Below are positions 8,778 through 17,881 of a DNA stretch of 64,000 bases, piece by piece; position 1 is the first letter of the stretch; the number at the start of each line of letters is the position of its first letter. The notes under the pieces are model-generated. The model was not told the DNA's origin and did no database searches. It worked only from the letters and a program-made list of their open reading frames with translations. The stretch covers positions 1,305,558-1,369,557 of the forward strand of contig NZ_HE998567.1 in the NCBI RefSeq assembly GCF_000327285.1. The letters are read 5' to 3'. This DNA comes from Holdemania massiliensis AP2 (GTDB taxonomy: Bacteria > Bacillota_I > Bacilli_A > Erysipelotrichales > Erysipelotrichaceae). The position numbers were made by a program, and so were the translations under genes.

Positions 8778-10337
8778 TTAGTCCGCCATCAGGTTATTGC
8801 CGGACAACAGCGGGGCCGCCAGAATCAGACAGACAAAGCCGACGATGCCATTGACCAATAACCCCACCAGCTGGGCAAGAAGTCCCGGCAGTCCCAATCC
8901 AAACATCAATCCGACAACCGTAATCCCATAAGGAATGACGAGGATCAGGCTCAGGAACATTTTGATCATCTGTTCCATAAAGGGCGTAGAGCGGCTCTTC
9001 ATTAAGCGCAGACAAACCAGGGAAACGCTGAGAAACAGCCAGCCAAAACCGATCATCATGAAGGCCGCGGAGATCATTTCTTCCCAACCAGCCCCCAGCA
9101 CCAGCGGACAGAGGACCAATGAGGCAAAGACTACCGCTGCCATATGCAGCATCGACGGCACCATCAGCGCTGCCAGTTTTTTTATTGGCCGATCAGGAAT
9201 CAAATAGAGATAGAACACCCGCAGATCCTGAGCGATCCGATCTGTCGTCGCACTGGTAAACAGGACGATTAAAATAAAGAACTGATAAAATCCAAAACCC
9301 TGACCGTTCATCCAGACAATTCCTAGATAGATCAGAATCATAATTCCTTCCTGCAGCGACAACAAGCGTCGAGTCTTGCGCAGAATCAGAATGTTTTTGG
9401 AAACCAGCGCCTGAGCTCCGCTGCCAAAATGAGCTTTGCCCACAGAGACAACCTTCTCATTGATATTGCCTTGAGAGCGATGCGCCCGCGCATTCTGACG
9501 CAGTTCGCTGATCCACTCAGCGTCCATAATCGCCTGTTCATAAAAATCACCCTTCACATTCAGAATCAGGAATGTCAATCCGCCGCAGACCACAAACGTA
9601 GCCGCAAAGCCGATCAGACACGCCGTCAGATCCTGGCTGACTAAACCGACCAGCGCCATCTTGCACCAGCCGAAGACCGGCACCCAGTTAAACAGCGGAT
9701 CGGCAACAAAACGGGTGATCGTGCTTTCGATCCCGCCGCCGTCAAAGCCGAAGTTGCGCACTGCAATTAAAGCAATGAAGCTTAACAGAACGGCCAGGAA
9801 GCCATATTTAATCCATCGTGCTCGCGGATTGACCATTTCAAGAAAATAAAACCAGGTAAAAAGAGCAAAGGCAAAATAGAACATCAGCAAACTGCTGAGA
9901 ATCAGCGAAAGGATCAAAGGCACTGTCAGAATGACCGTTGAACTCATCATCATTAAAATATAAACAACGGCGATCAGCGCATAGATCAGACTGCCTTCCA
10001 CGGTTTCGATCAAAAGATAAGCCAAGGTCTGCCGACGGGTAAACGGGCCGGCAAAGATAAACTGAGCATCATCCCGGGTTACGATCGCGGTACGTTTCTG
10101 CAGAATCATAATCGTCATTAAAAACAGCACATAACCGCAGAACAGCATCATCCAGCCCTGCACTGACTGAACATTCATCATCGCTGACATCACTTCCCGA
10201 TTCGCCACCGCCGAATAGATGGAAAAACCGAAAAAACCGATGATCAGCAAGGTGATGATCGCTGAAGACGGCTTGGAAAACAGCCGCCGGATCTGCGCTT
10301 TGAGCTTGACAAAAAACAGATAGCTCAGCGCACTCAT
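8778..10337 (-). CDS. ABC exporter permease
   Basis: A 519-residue protein with about ten to twelve hydrophobic segments and a basic N-terminus, resembling the putative ABC exporter family of ABC-2-type permeases. It forms the membrane part of an exporter with the ATPase encoded immediately upstream; its start overlaps that gene's stop by four bases (ATGA). Substrate unknown. Length is typical for this family. Confidence 0.75.
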   Translation of the reverse strand: MSALSYLFFVKLKAQIRRLFSKPSSAIITLLIIGFFGFSIYSAVANREVMSAMMNVQSVQGWMMLFCGYVLFLMTIMILQKRTAIVTRDDAQFIFAGPFTRRQTLAYLLIETVEGSLIYALIAVVYILMMMSSTVILTVPLILSLILSSLLMFYFAFALFTWFYFLEMVNPRARWIKYGFLAVLLSFIALIAVRNFGFDGGGIESTITRFVADPLFNWVPVFGWCKMALVGLVSQDLTACLIGFAATFVVCGGLTFLILNVKGDFYEQAIMDAEWISELRQNARAHRSQGNINEKVVSVGKAHFGSGAQALVSKNILILRKTRRLLSLQEGIMILIYLGIVWMNGQGFGFYQFFILIVLFTSATTDRIAQDLRVFYLYLIPDRPIKKLAALMVPSMLHMAAVVFASLVLCPLVLGAGWEEMISAAFMMIGFGWLFLSVSLVCLRLMKSRSTPFMEQMIKMFLSLILVIPYGITVVGLMFGLGLPGLLAQLVGLLVNGIVGFVCLILAAPLLSGNNLMAD

Positions 10338-11032
10338 CCCTGTTCTCCCTGCGTGCAGTCAAAGAAGATTTCTTTCAGCGATTGCTCGCCCAATTCCTCG
10401 CGGCGAACCTGCCGAACAATTTTGCCCTGATGCAGAATATAGGCCTCGTCCCACAAGGACTCGAACATATCAATGATATGGGTTGAAATCAAAATACTCT
10501 TACCTTGATCACGCAGCTCTTTCAGCAGCTGCAGCACGGTTTCAATCGCAGCCGGATCCAGCCCAATCATCGGCTCGTCAATCAGAATGGAATCGGGATC
10601 TGCCAGCAGCGCCAGCACCATCGACAACTTCTGCGACATGCCCTTCGACAGTTCACGCGCCGTTTTCTTCGTCTTGTCTGCCAATTCCAAACGGTTTAAC
10701 AACGCCTGCGCCCGTTCTTCCCCCTGCGGAGCTTTATAGGCTCGGCTGATGAAACGGATGTGTTCCTCCATTGTCAGCTGATCATACAGAACCGGCGTTT
10801 CCGGAATATAACCGAACCGCCGCTTGGCCTCAATCGACTGATTCGCAAAGCCATCAATCAGAATCTTGCCGTCAAATTTAAGCAGGCCGGCAATGCTTTT
10901 AATCGTCGTTGATTTTCCGGCTCCGTTAGGCCCCAGAAGAATCGTAATCCGGCCGTTGGCCGCTGTCAGCGATAAATCATCCACCGCTTTGAACGAACCA
11001 TATTTTTTTGTGACATGATAGACTTCAATCAT
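10334..11032 (-). CDS. ABC transporter ATP-binding protein
   Basis: The 232-residue ATPase has Walker A GPNGAGKST at residues 34-42, signature LSKGMSQK, Walker B ILIDEPMIGLDP and the switch His in STHIID. It resembles the ATPases of ABC-2 exporters. It is the first gene of a two-gene operon. GGGAGGGAG precedes the ATG, and a promoter lies at 11067-11096. Confidence 0.9.
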   Translation of the reverse strand: MIEVYHVTKKYGSFKAVDDLSLTAANGRITILLGPNGAGKSTTIKSIAGLLKFDGKILIDGFANQSIEAKRRFGYIPETPVLYDQLTMEEHIRFISRAYKAPQGEERAQALLNRLELADKTKKTARELSKGMSQKLSMVLALLADPDSILIDEPMIGLDPAAIETVLQLLKELRDQGKSILISTHIIDMFESLWDEAYILHQGKIVRQVRREELGEQSLKEIFFDCTQGEQG

Positions 11033-11066
11033 TGAAATCTCCCTCCCATTTTATGTTTCTTATTTT

Positions 11067-11096
11067 ATCATATTTTTCTTATTTTATTTATTACAA
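11067..11096 (-). promoter_or_regulatory. Promoter of the ABC exporter operon
   Basis: The minus strand reads TTGTAA, 18 bases, then TATGAT in very AT-rich DNA. Confidence 0.5.
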
Positions 11097-11210
11097 ATCC
11101 CTGACATTTTCATATAACCTCCCTTTCGTATGAGCTTACAGCCGGACGCTGGGGACAGGTCAAGTCTTTTATTCAGGATAGGGCTGATTTTTGAGTGGGA
11201 CACTTCTTCT

Positions 11211-11948
11211 TTATCCGAGATCTTTAAGCTGTTTCCAGCTGATCAGCTTCAGTACAACTCCCGCGCTGAACTGCAGAGCGATCAAAACCCACAATCCAAC
11301 TGGCATGGCTTTCTGTGCATAGGCGATCATCATCAGATAGAGCGCAGTCAGAATAAGCAGCAGGTGGGCAAACGTTGTGCACAGAATAATTTGTTTCCTC
11401 AGCTGCGGTTGGATTTTTTCCTGCAGCTGTAACTGCCGCTGCAGCAGCTGCATCCGAATTGCATAACCGGAGGCGCTCATCATCGTCATCACAAAGAAAA
11501 CCAGTCCAATCACATAGATCAGGGCGATGCCCTTGCCCTTTAACCCTGAAATCAATAGTCCGATTAACAACAGACCTAAAATCACGCTGATGTTTTTGAA
11601 CTGGCGTTTTATCGGGGCATAGGAGGCCAGTTTCGTAGCCGCATCCGTATGAACCGGCGGCTGCTTTTCAGTTGTCCAGAACAACGCGATAGGACTTTGA
11701 CAGAAGGCCAGATGCCAGCCGGCTTCCTCCATCCATTGCAGGTATTCCTGCTGCTCGGCCTGATCCGCAGGCAGATAATCGAACTCATACTGGCGAAACT
11801 GCGGTTCGCCCTGCACCAACACCCAGCACAAACCACTCAGCGCTATTTTTTCAAACAGCCAGCCTTCCTGAGCCAGCTTCTCCAGCCGTAGTTTCTCCTG
11901 TTCTTCCTCAAACGCTAATCCCTGTGCTATGATCCATTTCTTTTTCAT
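11211..11948 (-). CDS. DUF2812 membrane protein
   Basis: The 245-residue protein has an N-terminal soluble DUF2812-type domain (residues about 1-110, with LRLEKLAQEGWLFEKI and WMEEAGWHLAFC) and then four predicted membrane helices (about 130-150, 155-175, 195-215, 222-240). DUF2812 proteins typically sit beside a PadR regulator, as here: the gene starts three bases after the PadR stop. The pairing suggests a PadR-controlled membrane stress function, exact role unknown. Confidence 0.78.
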   Translation of the reverse strand: MKKKWIIAQGLAFEEEQEKLRLEKLAQEGWLFEKIALSGLCWVLVQGEPQFRQYEFDYLPADQAEQQEYLQWMEEAGWHLAFCQSPIALFWTTEKQPPVHTDAATKLASYAPIKRQFKNISVILGLLLIGLLISGLKGKGIALIYVIGLVFFVMTMMSASGYAIRMQLLQRQLQLQEKIQPQLRKQIILCTTFAHLLLILTALYLMMIAYAQKAMPVGLWVLIALQFSAGVVLKLISWKQLKDLG

Positions 11949-11951
11949 TCG

Positions 11952-12281
11952 TTATATTCCTTTCTCCTGCATAATTCTGCGGGCAACTTCAACAATGGTT
12001 TCCCGCCGCTTCAGCTCATGCCGCAGCAGTGTGCGGCCTTTCTCAGTTAAGGCATAACGCTTTTTGCCTTCTTCCAGCAGTGTCTGCGATATCAGTTCAT
12101 TGGTGCACATCTTTTTGAGCAGCGTATACAATGTCCCCGGTCCGATGATTCCCTGAATTCCGGTCATCTGTTCAATGTTCTTCATGATGGCATAGCCATG
12201 CAGCGGCTCAATCAAGGCTAACAGAATGTAAAATGCAGCATCGGTCAGCTGTTCTGTTTCAAACGTATCTTGTTTCGGCAT
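11952..12281 (-). CDS. PadR-family transcriptional repressor
   Basis: The 109-residue protein has the PadR winged-helix layout: AAFYILLALIEPLHGYAIMKNIE, then GIIGPGTLYTLLKKM (recognition helix region) and a basic wing EEGKKRYALTEKGRTLL. PadR proteins usually repress their own operon and respond to small molecules or membrane stress. A perfect 17-bp inverted repeat overlaps its promoter at 12297-12337, so autoregulation of padR-DUF2812 is very likely. Confidence 0.9.
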   Translation of the reverse strand: MPKQDTFETEQLTDAAFYILLALIEPLHGYAIMKNIEQMTGIQGIIGPGTLYTLLKKMCTNELISQTLLEEGKKRYALTEKGRTLLRHELKRRETIVEVARRIMQEKGI

Positions 12282-12296
12282 ACTTTTTCCTCTCAG

Positions 12297-12358
12297 TCTA
12301 TAATGGATATATCCATTTAAGATATATCCATTATAGATATATCATTCTGTTCTGTCAA
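12297..12358 (-). promoter_or_regulatory. PadR promoter with overlapping palindromic operator
   Basis: The promoter is fully consensus on the minus strand: TTGACA (12358-12353), 17 bases, TATAAT (12335-12330). A perfect 17-bp inverted repeat, TCTATAATGGATATATC at 12297-12313 and its complement at 12321-12337 with a 7-bp spacer, covers the -10 and the transcription start. A bound repressor would block polymerase. Confidence 0.88.
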
Positions 12359-12471
12359 TTCCTTTTCCAAACATTTTCTATTCTTTTGCTTTTGCCGTAT
12401 CCATTCTGACTTCCTAGAAGAGTGGAACAAGAAGACTTCCAGCCTTTGAAACAGACACCTAAGGAAAAGAT

Positions 12472-12514
12472 AAAGAAAAAGCCCGCCGATAAGCAGACTT
12501 TCTCATCTTGGGCT
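12472..12514 (-). terminator. Terminator of the OYE-type oxidoreductase gene
   Basis: AGCCC at 12514-12510 pairs with GGGCT at 12484-12480 around a partly structured 25-base loop, followed by TTTTTCTTT on the minus strand. Confidence 0.6.
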
Positions 12515-12570
12515 GAAATCAATCCAGCCTGTCCCTACGCTTCTTTTCTGGCAGACAGAAACAGGCGTGT

Positions 12571-14451
12571 TCAATCTTGATTCCCGGCAATCCAGCCGTC
12601 AAATGTCGCATCCTTAATCTTACTAGGGCGTCTCACATCGCCGATTTTCCACGTATGCGCAGTCAGACCGTAAAAGCTGTCAGCATCCTGACTTAACGGT
12701 GTGACCCCGGTACAGATAATCACAACCGCAGCCGGAATGGTCTGAACGATCCCCTCCTGTTCGATCACGGCGCTGTCCGCTTTTATCTCAAGGCAGCGGG
12801 TATTCAGCCGGATTCTTAAATTTTCACAGTGTTTCAGATGTTCATCCAGAGCTAAACCGACAAGCTGATTTTCACTGCGGTGAAGCTGTTCTCCCGGCTC
12901 AACCAAGGTCACGGAACATCCGGCTTCACAGTAGGATAATGCCAGTTCACAGCCGACAGCACCGCCGCCCAGAATCAGAACTGATGTTCCTTTCGGCACT
13001 TCATGGCAATCCATCTGTGCATATGTCCATCCCCGCTCAATGCCGGGAATCGCCGGAATCCTCGGTTTTCCGCCCAGAGCCAAAATCAGATGATCGGGTT
13101 TCATCGCCGCGATGCTTTCTCGGGTTGCCTTCGTGTTCAGCATGACAGTTACCGTCGACTTTTCAATCTGGCTGATCAGATAATCGCGGTACCGCCTTAG
13201 ATCCGCTTTATGCTGAGCCTGACCCAGGATCGTCAGGGCCCCGCCCAGACGGGATTTTTGTTCCAGTAAGGTAACGTGATGGCCGCGCTTAGCCGCGGTC
13301 AGCGCGGCTTTCATCCCTGCCGGACCCCCGCCGATGACGACGACACGCTGAGCCGTTTTAACCGGCCGATCCTCAGACGGCATCCAGCTGTCATTGCGAT
13401 AATGAGGATTGACAGAGCAGCCATGATCACGCCGATCCGTTGTCCAGTGCATGCAGCTGCCGCAACGCAGACACGGCACAATCTCATCGTCCCGACCCTG
13501 CTGCGCTTTGTGGATCCAATCTTCATCGGCCAGAAGCGCCCGGCCCAAAACGACGAGATCCGCATCCCCTTCTTCAAGCACGGAAGCAGCTTCCTGCGGC
13601 GTCATGATCGCGCCGACAAGCGCCACGGGAATCGAAAGAGTCTGCTTCACCGAACGGGCCAGCTGACGGTTGACCGCGTGCGGCTCCAGTGCCGAGGTGG
13701 CCATATGAATGTTGCCCCGCTTGTCCATATCCAGTCCCGCCGAGATATTCACCATATCCAGATACGGCTCAGCCTGTTTCAGAAACGTCAAAACTTCATC
13801 CAGCTCCATGCCGCCCGGTATCCATTCCTTCGCGCTGATCCGCAGATCCACCGGATAGTCCGGCCCCACAGCTTCACGCACGGCTTTCACAATGGCTAAC
13901 GGAAACCTCATCCGGTTTTCCAGACTGCCGCCAAATTCATCCTGCCGATGATTCAGAGCCGGCGAGAGAAATTGTGCCGGCAGCCAGCCATGCGCAAAAT
14001 GAAGCATGACCAGATCGAACCCCAGTTCCTTGGCATCCTTGCAGGTTTTCGCAAAAGCGGCAGCGGTCTGATCCATTTCTGCTTTCGTCATGGCTTTGAC
14101 GCGGTTACCATACGCGTTGACCCCGTCGCTGGATCCCCACAGCACATCCTGCGTCCGGGCTGCGCGGCCTACGCCGCCCATATGCATGACTTCCAATGAA
14201 ACGGCAGAGCCTCCCTGACGCATAAAGTTCAGCCATTCCCGGGTCTTCTGAACTTGTTCTTTGGAAAAGAGATAACCTGGATCAAACCAGGCGTTGGGCA
14301 GATCCACTCCACCGCAGCCCGCAATCAAGATCCCCGCTCCGCAGCGGACACGTTTGACAGTTAAGGCTTCATTCATCGGCGCGGAAATAATTCGGTTGGG
14401 AAGCATCAGCGAATTGACTTTTAACGGCTGAAACAGACTAGCAGTATTCAT
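12571..14451 (-). CDS. Old Yellow Enzyme/Fe-S/NAD(P) oxidoreductase
   Basis: The 626-residue enzyme has the two-part plan of 2,4-dienoyl-CoA reductase and bile-acid BaiCD/BaiH-like enoate reductases. An N-terminal FMN TIM barrel (residues about 1-330, with HFAHGWLPAQFLSP) is followed by a [4Fe-4S] motif, CLRCGSC...CSVNP (C-X2-C-X3-C-X11-C, about 338-357), and a pyridine-nucleotide/FAD domain with two Rossmann motifs (VVVIGGGPAGM and VLILGGGAVGC). It should reduce activated C=C bonds. A Trp replaces the usual Tyr in the HGY active-site segment. It is monocistronic; GGAGTGAGGAAGG precedes the ATG. Confidence 0.85.
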   Translation of the reverse strand: MNTASLFQPLKVNSLMLPNRIISAPMNEALTVKRVRCGAGILIAGCGGVDLPNAWFDPGYLFSKEQVQKTREWLNFMRQGGSAVSLEVMHMGGVGRAARTQDVLWGSSDGVNAYGNRVKAMTKAEMDQTAAAFAKTCKDAKELGFDLVMLHFAHGWLPAQFLSPALNHRQDEFGGSLENRMRFPLAIVKAVREAVGPDYPVDLRISAKEWIPGGMELDEVLTFLKQAEPYLDMVNISAGLDMDKRGNIHMATSALEPHAVNRQLARSVKQTLSIPVALVGAIMTPQEAASVLEEGDADLVVLGRALLADEDWIHKAQQGRDDEIVPCLRCGSCMHWTTDRRDHGCSVNPHYRNDSWMPSEDRPVKTAQRVVVIGGGPAGMKAALTAAKRGHHVTLLEQKSRLGGALTILGQAQHKADLRRYRDYLISQIEKSTVTVMLNTKATRESIAAMKPDHLILALGGKPRIPAIPGIERGWTYAQMDCHEVPKGTSVLILGGGAVGCELALSYCEAGCSVTLVEPGEQLHRSENQLVGLALDEHLKHCENLRIRLNTRCLEIKADSAVIEQEGIVQTIPAAVVIICTGVTPLSQDADSFYGLTAHTWKIGDVRRPSKIKDATFDGWIAGNQD

Positions 14452-14635
14452 CCTTCCTCACTCCTTTTTTAAAGTATATAAGCAGGAAGTATGCCACTTC
14501 GATTCAATTTTGCCGCTGACTTATTTTTTTTGATAGAAAGCAGGAAAATTCACTGAAGATCGGCTGGATTCTCATTGCTGAACGTGCTTAAAGAGGAAAC
14601 TTTGAATGATTTCGCACAGCGACGGACTTCTTATT

Positions 14636-14666
14636 TTTATCAGTGTCGAGATTTTTTCGACACTGA
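14636..14666 (-). other. Perfect hairpin upstream of the oxidoreductase gene
   Basis: CAGTGTCGA and TCGACACTG form a 9-bp stem around an A/T-rich loop at about 14641-14666. It lies between the DUF1361 terminator and the oxidoreductase gene, about 190 bp upstream of its start. It could be an operator or a second terminator; nothing further supports either. Confidence 0.35.
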
Positions 14667-14699
14667 ATCCCGACTACGATTGAATATCGCTCTCTTGAG

Positions 14700-14727
14700 C
14701 GGCCATAAGAAAACCTGATCTTTCGAT
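14700..14727 (-). terminator. Terminator of the DUF1361 gene
   Basis: CCTGATC and GATCAGG pair around GAAA, then TTTTCTT on the minus strand. The stem begins at the stop codon. Confidence 0.8.
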
Positions 14728-15407
14728 CAGGCGTGGGGTTCCGAACGCATCAGTTTATCAAAGATGAAATAAGCCGCAAAATAGAAGGCTGCCAGCATAA
14801 AGGAAAACAAGATGGTGAATTTATTAATGTTCGTTAACAACGTCGTCATCAATGTTTTCGGCTGCAGGACATCCCACGTATTCAGCCGCAGAAACCGGCC
14901 GATGTACACGCCGTAACCGCATAACAGGCTGATTCCGCTCATCCAGCAGAAATTAAACAGTTTATTTTTCCGCCATTTTACGCTCTGATGGATCAGAGAA
15001 GTCGAAAATAACCCGTCGACCAGCGCCAGAAAAATTCCGCCGACGATGTAGATCAATCTCACCCATCCGGACAGACTCTGCAGATAAACGCCGTTGCCGC
15101 CAATCAGCTGCGAGCCTTCCAAGTGAATCAGATCCGTAACCATATAACAGGCATTCGGCAGAAACAACAGCCAGCCTAACGCCAGCGCTAAGGAAATCGG
15201 ACCCCAGTGTCTGCGCCAGCTAGTTAATAAGTAAGCCGGCGCTGCCAGGACAACCGGCATCACCGCCAAGCCCAGGTTCCAGAACAGCCATCGTAAATTA
15301 AGTTGAATCCCCGCTTCCCGCAGACCAAGGCCTGCCAGAATATAAATGAGGTGTACGGCCAGGATCAATCCCAAAAGCATCATATTGCGTTTCTGTCTGC
15401 GTTTCAT
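14727..15407 (-). CDS. DUF1361 integral membrane protein
   Basis: The 226-residue product has about seven hydrophobic segments and the DUF1361 hallmarks WLLFLPNACYMVTDLIHL (about residues 82-99) and YIGRFLRLNTWDV. The family has no established biochemical role. The ATG at 15407 is chosen because AGGAG lies ten bases upstream; the in-frame GTG at 15416 is too close to it. Confidence 0.8.
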   Translation of the reverse strand: MKRRQKRNMMLLGLILAVHLIYILAGLGLREAGIQLNLRWLFWNLGLAVMPVVLAAPAYLLTSWRRHWGPISLALALGWLLFLPNACYMVTDLIHLEGSQLIGGNGVYLQSLSGWVRLIYIVGGIFLALVDGLFSTSLIHQSVKWRKNKLFNFCWMSGISLLCGYGVYIGRFLRLNTWDVLQPKTLMTTLLTNINKFTILFSFMLAAFYFAAYFIFDKLMRSEPHA

Positions 15408-15545
15408 TTTGATCACACTCCTGACATTGAACGTATTATACCCAATTTCTATGTGCTTTTCTTTAAGTTTTTCTTACAGCTTGCTGAAAGGTTGTTCACA
15501 CAAGCGCTTCCGGCAATCAAATCGATGATATCAAGCTGTATTATA

Positions 15546-15572
15546 AGAAAAAGAAAAGGATCACGCAGATCC
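15546..15572 (-). terminator. Terminator of the thioredoxin-like lipoprotein gene
   Basis: GGATC and GATCC pair around TGCGT (15558-15572), then TTTTCTTTTTC on the minus strand, starting at the stop codon. Confidence 0.7.
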
Positions 15573-16150
15573 TATTTCAGTTTTTCAAACATTTTCTTGT
15601 AGATGCCTTTCAGCTCTTTTTTCTGGCTGTCTGTCATATTGCCCTGACTTGGACTGTAAGATTCAACCGTGCTCAGATGATCGCCGACGATCTTTCCGTT
15701 TTTCACAACGAAGACCTGCGGCACAAACAGCGCCGGTTTGCCATCATCACCCGTTTGCAGGAAATCCTTTACCGTATCAATAAACTCATTATAGCTTTCC
15801 TCGGTATTGCCGTCGTCGGTTCCCATATCGACATAATAGATTGTAAGTCCCAATTCTTTGGCAACCTCATTCATCACCGGAACCGCCTGCGTGCACCAGG
15901 CACAGCTCGTATATCCATAATAAAGAATTCCGCTTCCGCCTTCTTTATAGATCCGGTTTGCTTCTTTCAACGTAACCCGTTTGAACTGATGGTCCGCAAC
16001 ATTGAAGCCCTGATATCCGCTCATATCGACATCCACTACTTTGAGATCTTCCAAATAATGCGCTGGTGTATTATCCTTCTGACTGCAGGCGCTCAGTGCC
16101 AACAGACAACAGCCTAACAGAACTAAACCCTTCAGAATGTGATTTTTCAT
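15572..16150 (-). CDS. Thioredoxin-like lipoprotein
   Basis: The 192-residue product starts with a signal peptide and lipobox (ALSACSQ, Cys22). It carries a thioredoxin fold with CAWC in YGYTSCAWCTQAVPVMNE (about residues 80-97) and a cis-Pro segment LFVPQVFVV. It should act on thiols at the outer face of the membrane. AAGGAGG precedes the ATG. It sits 53 bp after the ABC-F gene but ends with its own terminator. Confidence 0.85.
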   Translation of the reverse strand: MKNHILKGLVLLGCCLLALSACSQKDNTPAHYLEDLKVVDVDMSGYQGFNVADHQFKRVTLKEANRIYKEGGSGILYYGYTSCAWCTQAVPVMNEVAKELGLTIYYVDMGTDDGNTEESYNEFIDTVKDFLQTGDDGKPALFVPQVFVVKNGKIVGDHLSTVESYSPSQGNMTDSQKKELKGIYKKMFEKLK

Positions 16151-16202
16151 AATCTGCCTCCTTGCATAACAGTATTAGTATAAATCAAAAACCGGTATTT
16201 GG

Positions 16203-17744
16203 CTAGAATTCAATCCATGAATCTTCTTCCAGCCCCTGGGGTGTCAGCCGCACAATTCGCTGAGCCGCCTCGGCTATAAAGCGGCGGTCATGGCTGACTG
16301 CGATAAGACAGCCGGGAAAACCGGCCAGCTGGGCGCGGATCAAGCCTGCAGACAAAGGCGATAAATTTCGTGTCGGCTCATCCAAAAGCAGCACGTCGTT
16401 ATGATCGACGACCAGCTTTACCAACAGAATTTTAGCCTTCTGCCCACTGGAAAAAGCTTCCATGGACTGACGCATCTCCTCCGGGGTAAATTTCAGCGAA
16501 CCCAAATGATTCTGAATCCGCGTGCGAAAAGCCTGATCCTGACCTTCACTTAGATAGTCAACGGGATTCAGCGATAACGGCAGCCGTTCTTCATAATTCT
16601 GCGGCATATATCCCACCCGCAAATCCTTCCGGTCTTTCAACTGTTCCCAGATTAACCGCAGCAGTGTGGTTTTTCCGCAGCCGTTGGGACCGATGATCGC
16701 GATCTTCTGCGGACCGACTATTTGTAAATGGACATCGTGGGCGCACAGATGTGCTCCCGCCCATAACTGCGGCAAATGAAAATCCAGGATTTGTTTGCGG
16801 GAATTTGCGATTCTGACTTCGGGATCAAAAAACAATTCAATTTGTTCTTCCCCTTCAAACTTATGGGTCAGCGGCTTCTCCTCCAACCGCTCTCCTAACG
16901 CTTTGACCGAATGCATTTTCCGCTTGAGCATCTTGGCGGCATGAGGCTGTTGGCGGGACACGGAATTGAGGGCATGATCAACGCTTTGATATAAGCGCCG
17001 ATAACGTTCCATCTGTTGGGCGTGCTCCTGATGTTCTTTCACAGACAGCTGGTTCTGCCGATTTGCCAAAGCCTCACGCTGCAAAACATAATCCCGGTAG
17101 CCTAAATGCACAAATGTATGCCGGGCCTGAGTCTTGCGGACGATCTGTTCCAGATGCAGAATCCCGTTAGCGCAATGCTCAAGCAATGTTTCATCATGGG
17201 AAACAAATAAAATCGCTGCCCTGCTTTCCAGAATAAACTGTTCCAAGACATCCAGAGTTTCCAAATCGAGATCGTTGGTCGGCTCATCCATCAGAATCAG
17301 ATCCGGTTCTTTGAGCCGCAGCTTGGCCAGCTGCAGCTTCACTTTTTCCCCACCGCTCAGCTGTTCCATTTTTCTCTCCAACAAAGCCGCGTCAGCGCCC
17401 ACTTTTCCCAGTTCCAAATACAGTTCACCGATTTTTTCATAATCCGGAATTTCTGAAGGTGTTTCACGCATACAAAAATCCAGACCTGAGCTTTCATACC
17501 ACCGAACGTCCAATGCCTGCGGCAGATAGCCGATCACGGCTTGGCGGCAGTCAATATGACCTTCCATTACGGTATATTCTGAAATCAAGTCTGGATTCCA
17601 TATTGCTTTAAACAACGTGCTTTTGCCGTTTCCCTCTTCGCCGATCACCGCAATTTTATCGCCTGCAGTACAGGTAAAGCTTAAATGATCGATTAAAATT
17701 CTATCTTTGAGGGTCTTAATTGTAAGTTGATTTACAGTTAACAT
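16203..17744 (-). CDS. ABC-F family ATPase
   Basis: The 513-residue cytoplasmic protein has two ATPase domains and no membrane helices. Walker A GEEGNGKST (about residue 35) and GPNGCGKTT (about 335), signatures LSGGEKVKLQLA and FSSGQKAKILLV, and Walker B LILMDEPTNDLDL and VLLLDEPTRNLSP are present. The linker between them is basic and helical, as in ribosome-binding ABC-F proteins. Some relatives protect ribosomes from antibiotics (Lsa, Msr, OptrA); this one cannot be assigned to a drug. The ATG at 17744 follows AGGAGGTG. The leader contains a very short reading frame and a U-run. Confidence 0.82.
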   Translation of the reverse strand: MLTVNQLTIKTLKDRILIDHLSFTCTAGDKIAVIGEEGNGKSTLFKAIWNPDLISEYTVMEGHIDCRQAVIGYLPQALDVRWYESSGLDFCMRETPSEIPDYEKIGELYLELGKVGADAALLERKMEQLSGGEKVKLQLAKLRLKEPDLILMDEPTNDLDLETLDVLEQFILESRAAILFVSHDETLLEHCANGILHLEQIVRKTQARHTFVHLGYRDYVLQREALANRQNQLSVKEHQEHAQQMERYRRLYQSVDHALNSVSRQQPHAAKMLKRKMHSVKALGERLEEKPLTHKFEGEEQIELFFDPEVRIANSRKQILDFHLPQLWAGAHLCAHDVHLQIVGPQKIAIIGPNGCGKTTLLRLIWEQLKDRKDLRVGYMPQNYEERLPLSLNPVDYLSEGQDQAFRTRIQNHLGSLKFTPEEMRQSMEAFSSGQKAKILLVKLVVDHNDVLLLDEPTRNLSPLSAGLIRAQLAGFPGCLIAVSHDRRFIAEAAQRIVRLTPQGLEEDSWIEF

Positions 17745-17881
17745 CCGCACCACCTCCTTAGGAAGCGGTTGCCGGCTTAAAAAGAGAACGACAAAAAACA
17801 AGATTTCAGAAATTCAATTTTCTTCGTCTTATTTTCTGTACATCCTCTCACCTCGCATCATCTTGAACTATGATATCAAGC
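17745..17881 (-). promoter_or_regulatory. Leader of the ABC-F gene with tiny ORF and U-run
   Basis: The 137-nt leader holds a four-codon ORF, ATG TAC AGA AAA TAA (Met-Tyr-Arg-Lys), behind GAGGTGAGAGG. CAAGAT and ATCTTG could pair just before TTTTTT, about 60 bp upstream of the main start. Antibiotic-inducible ABC-F genes often use such leader peptides for ribosome-mediated attenuation. The stem here is short, so this is suggestive only. Confidence 0.35.

Noticed and set aside
14636-14666. Terminator of the DUF1361 gene
   Set aside because: A better terminator overlaps that gene's stop at 14700-14727, and this hairpin lacks a T-run.
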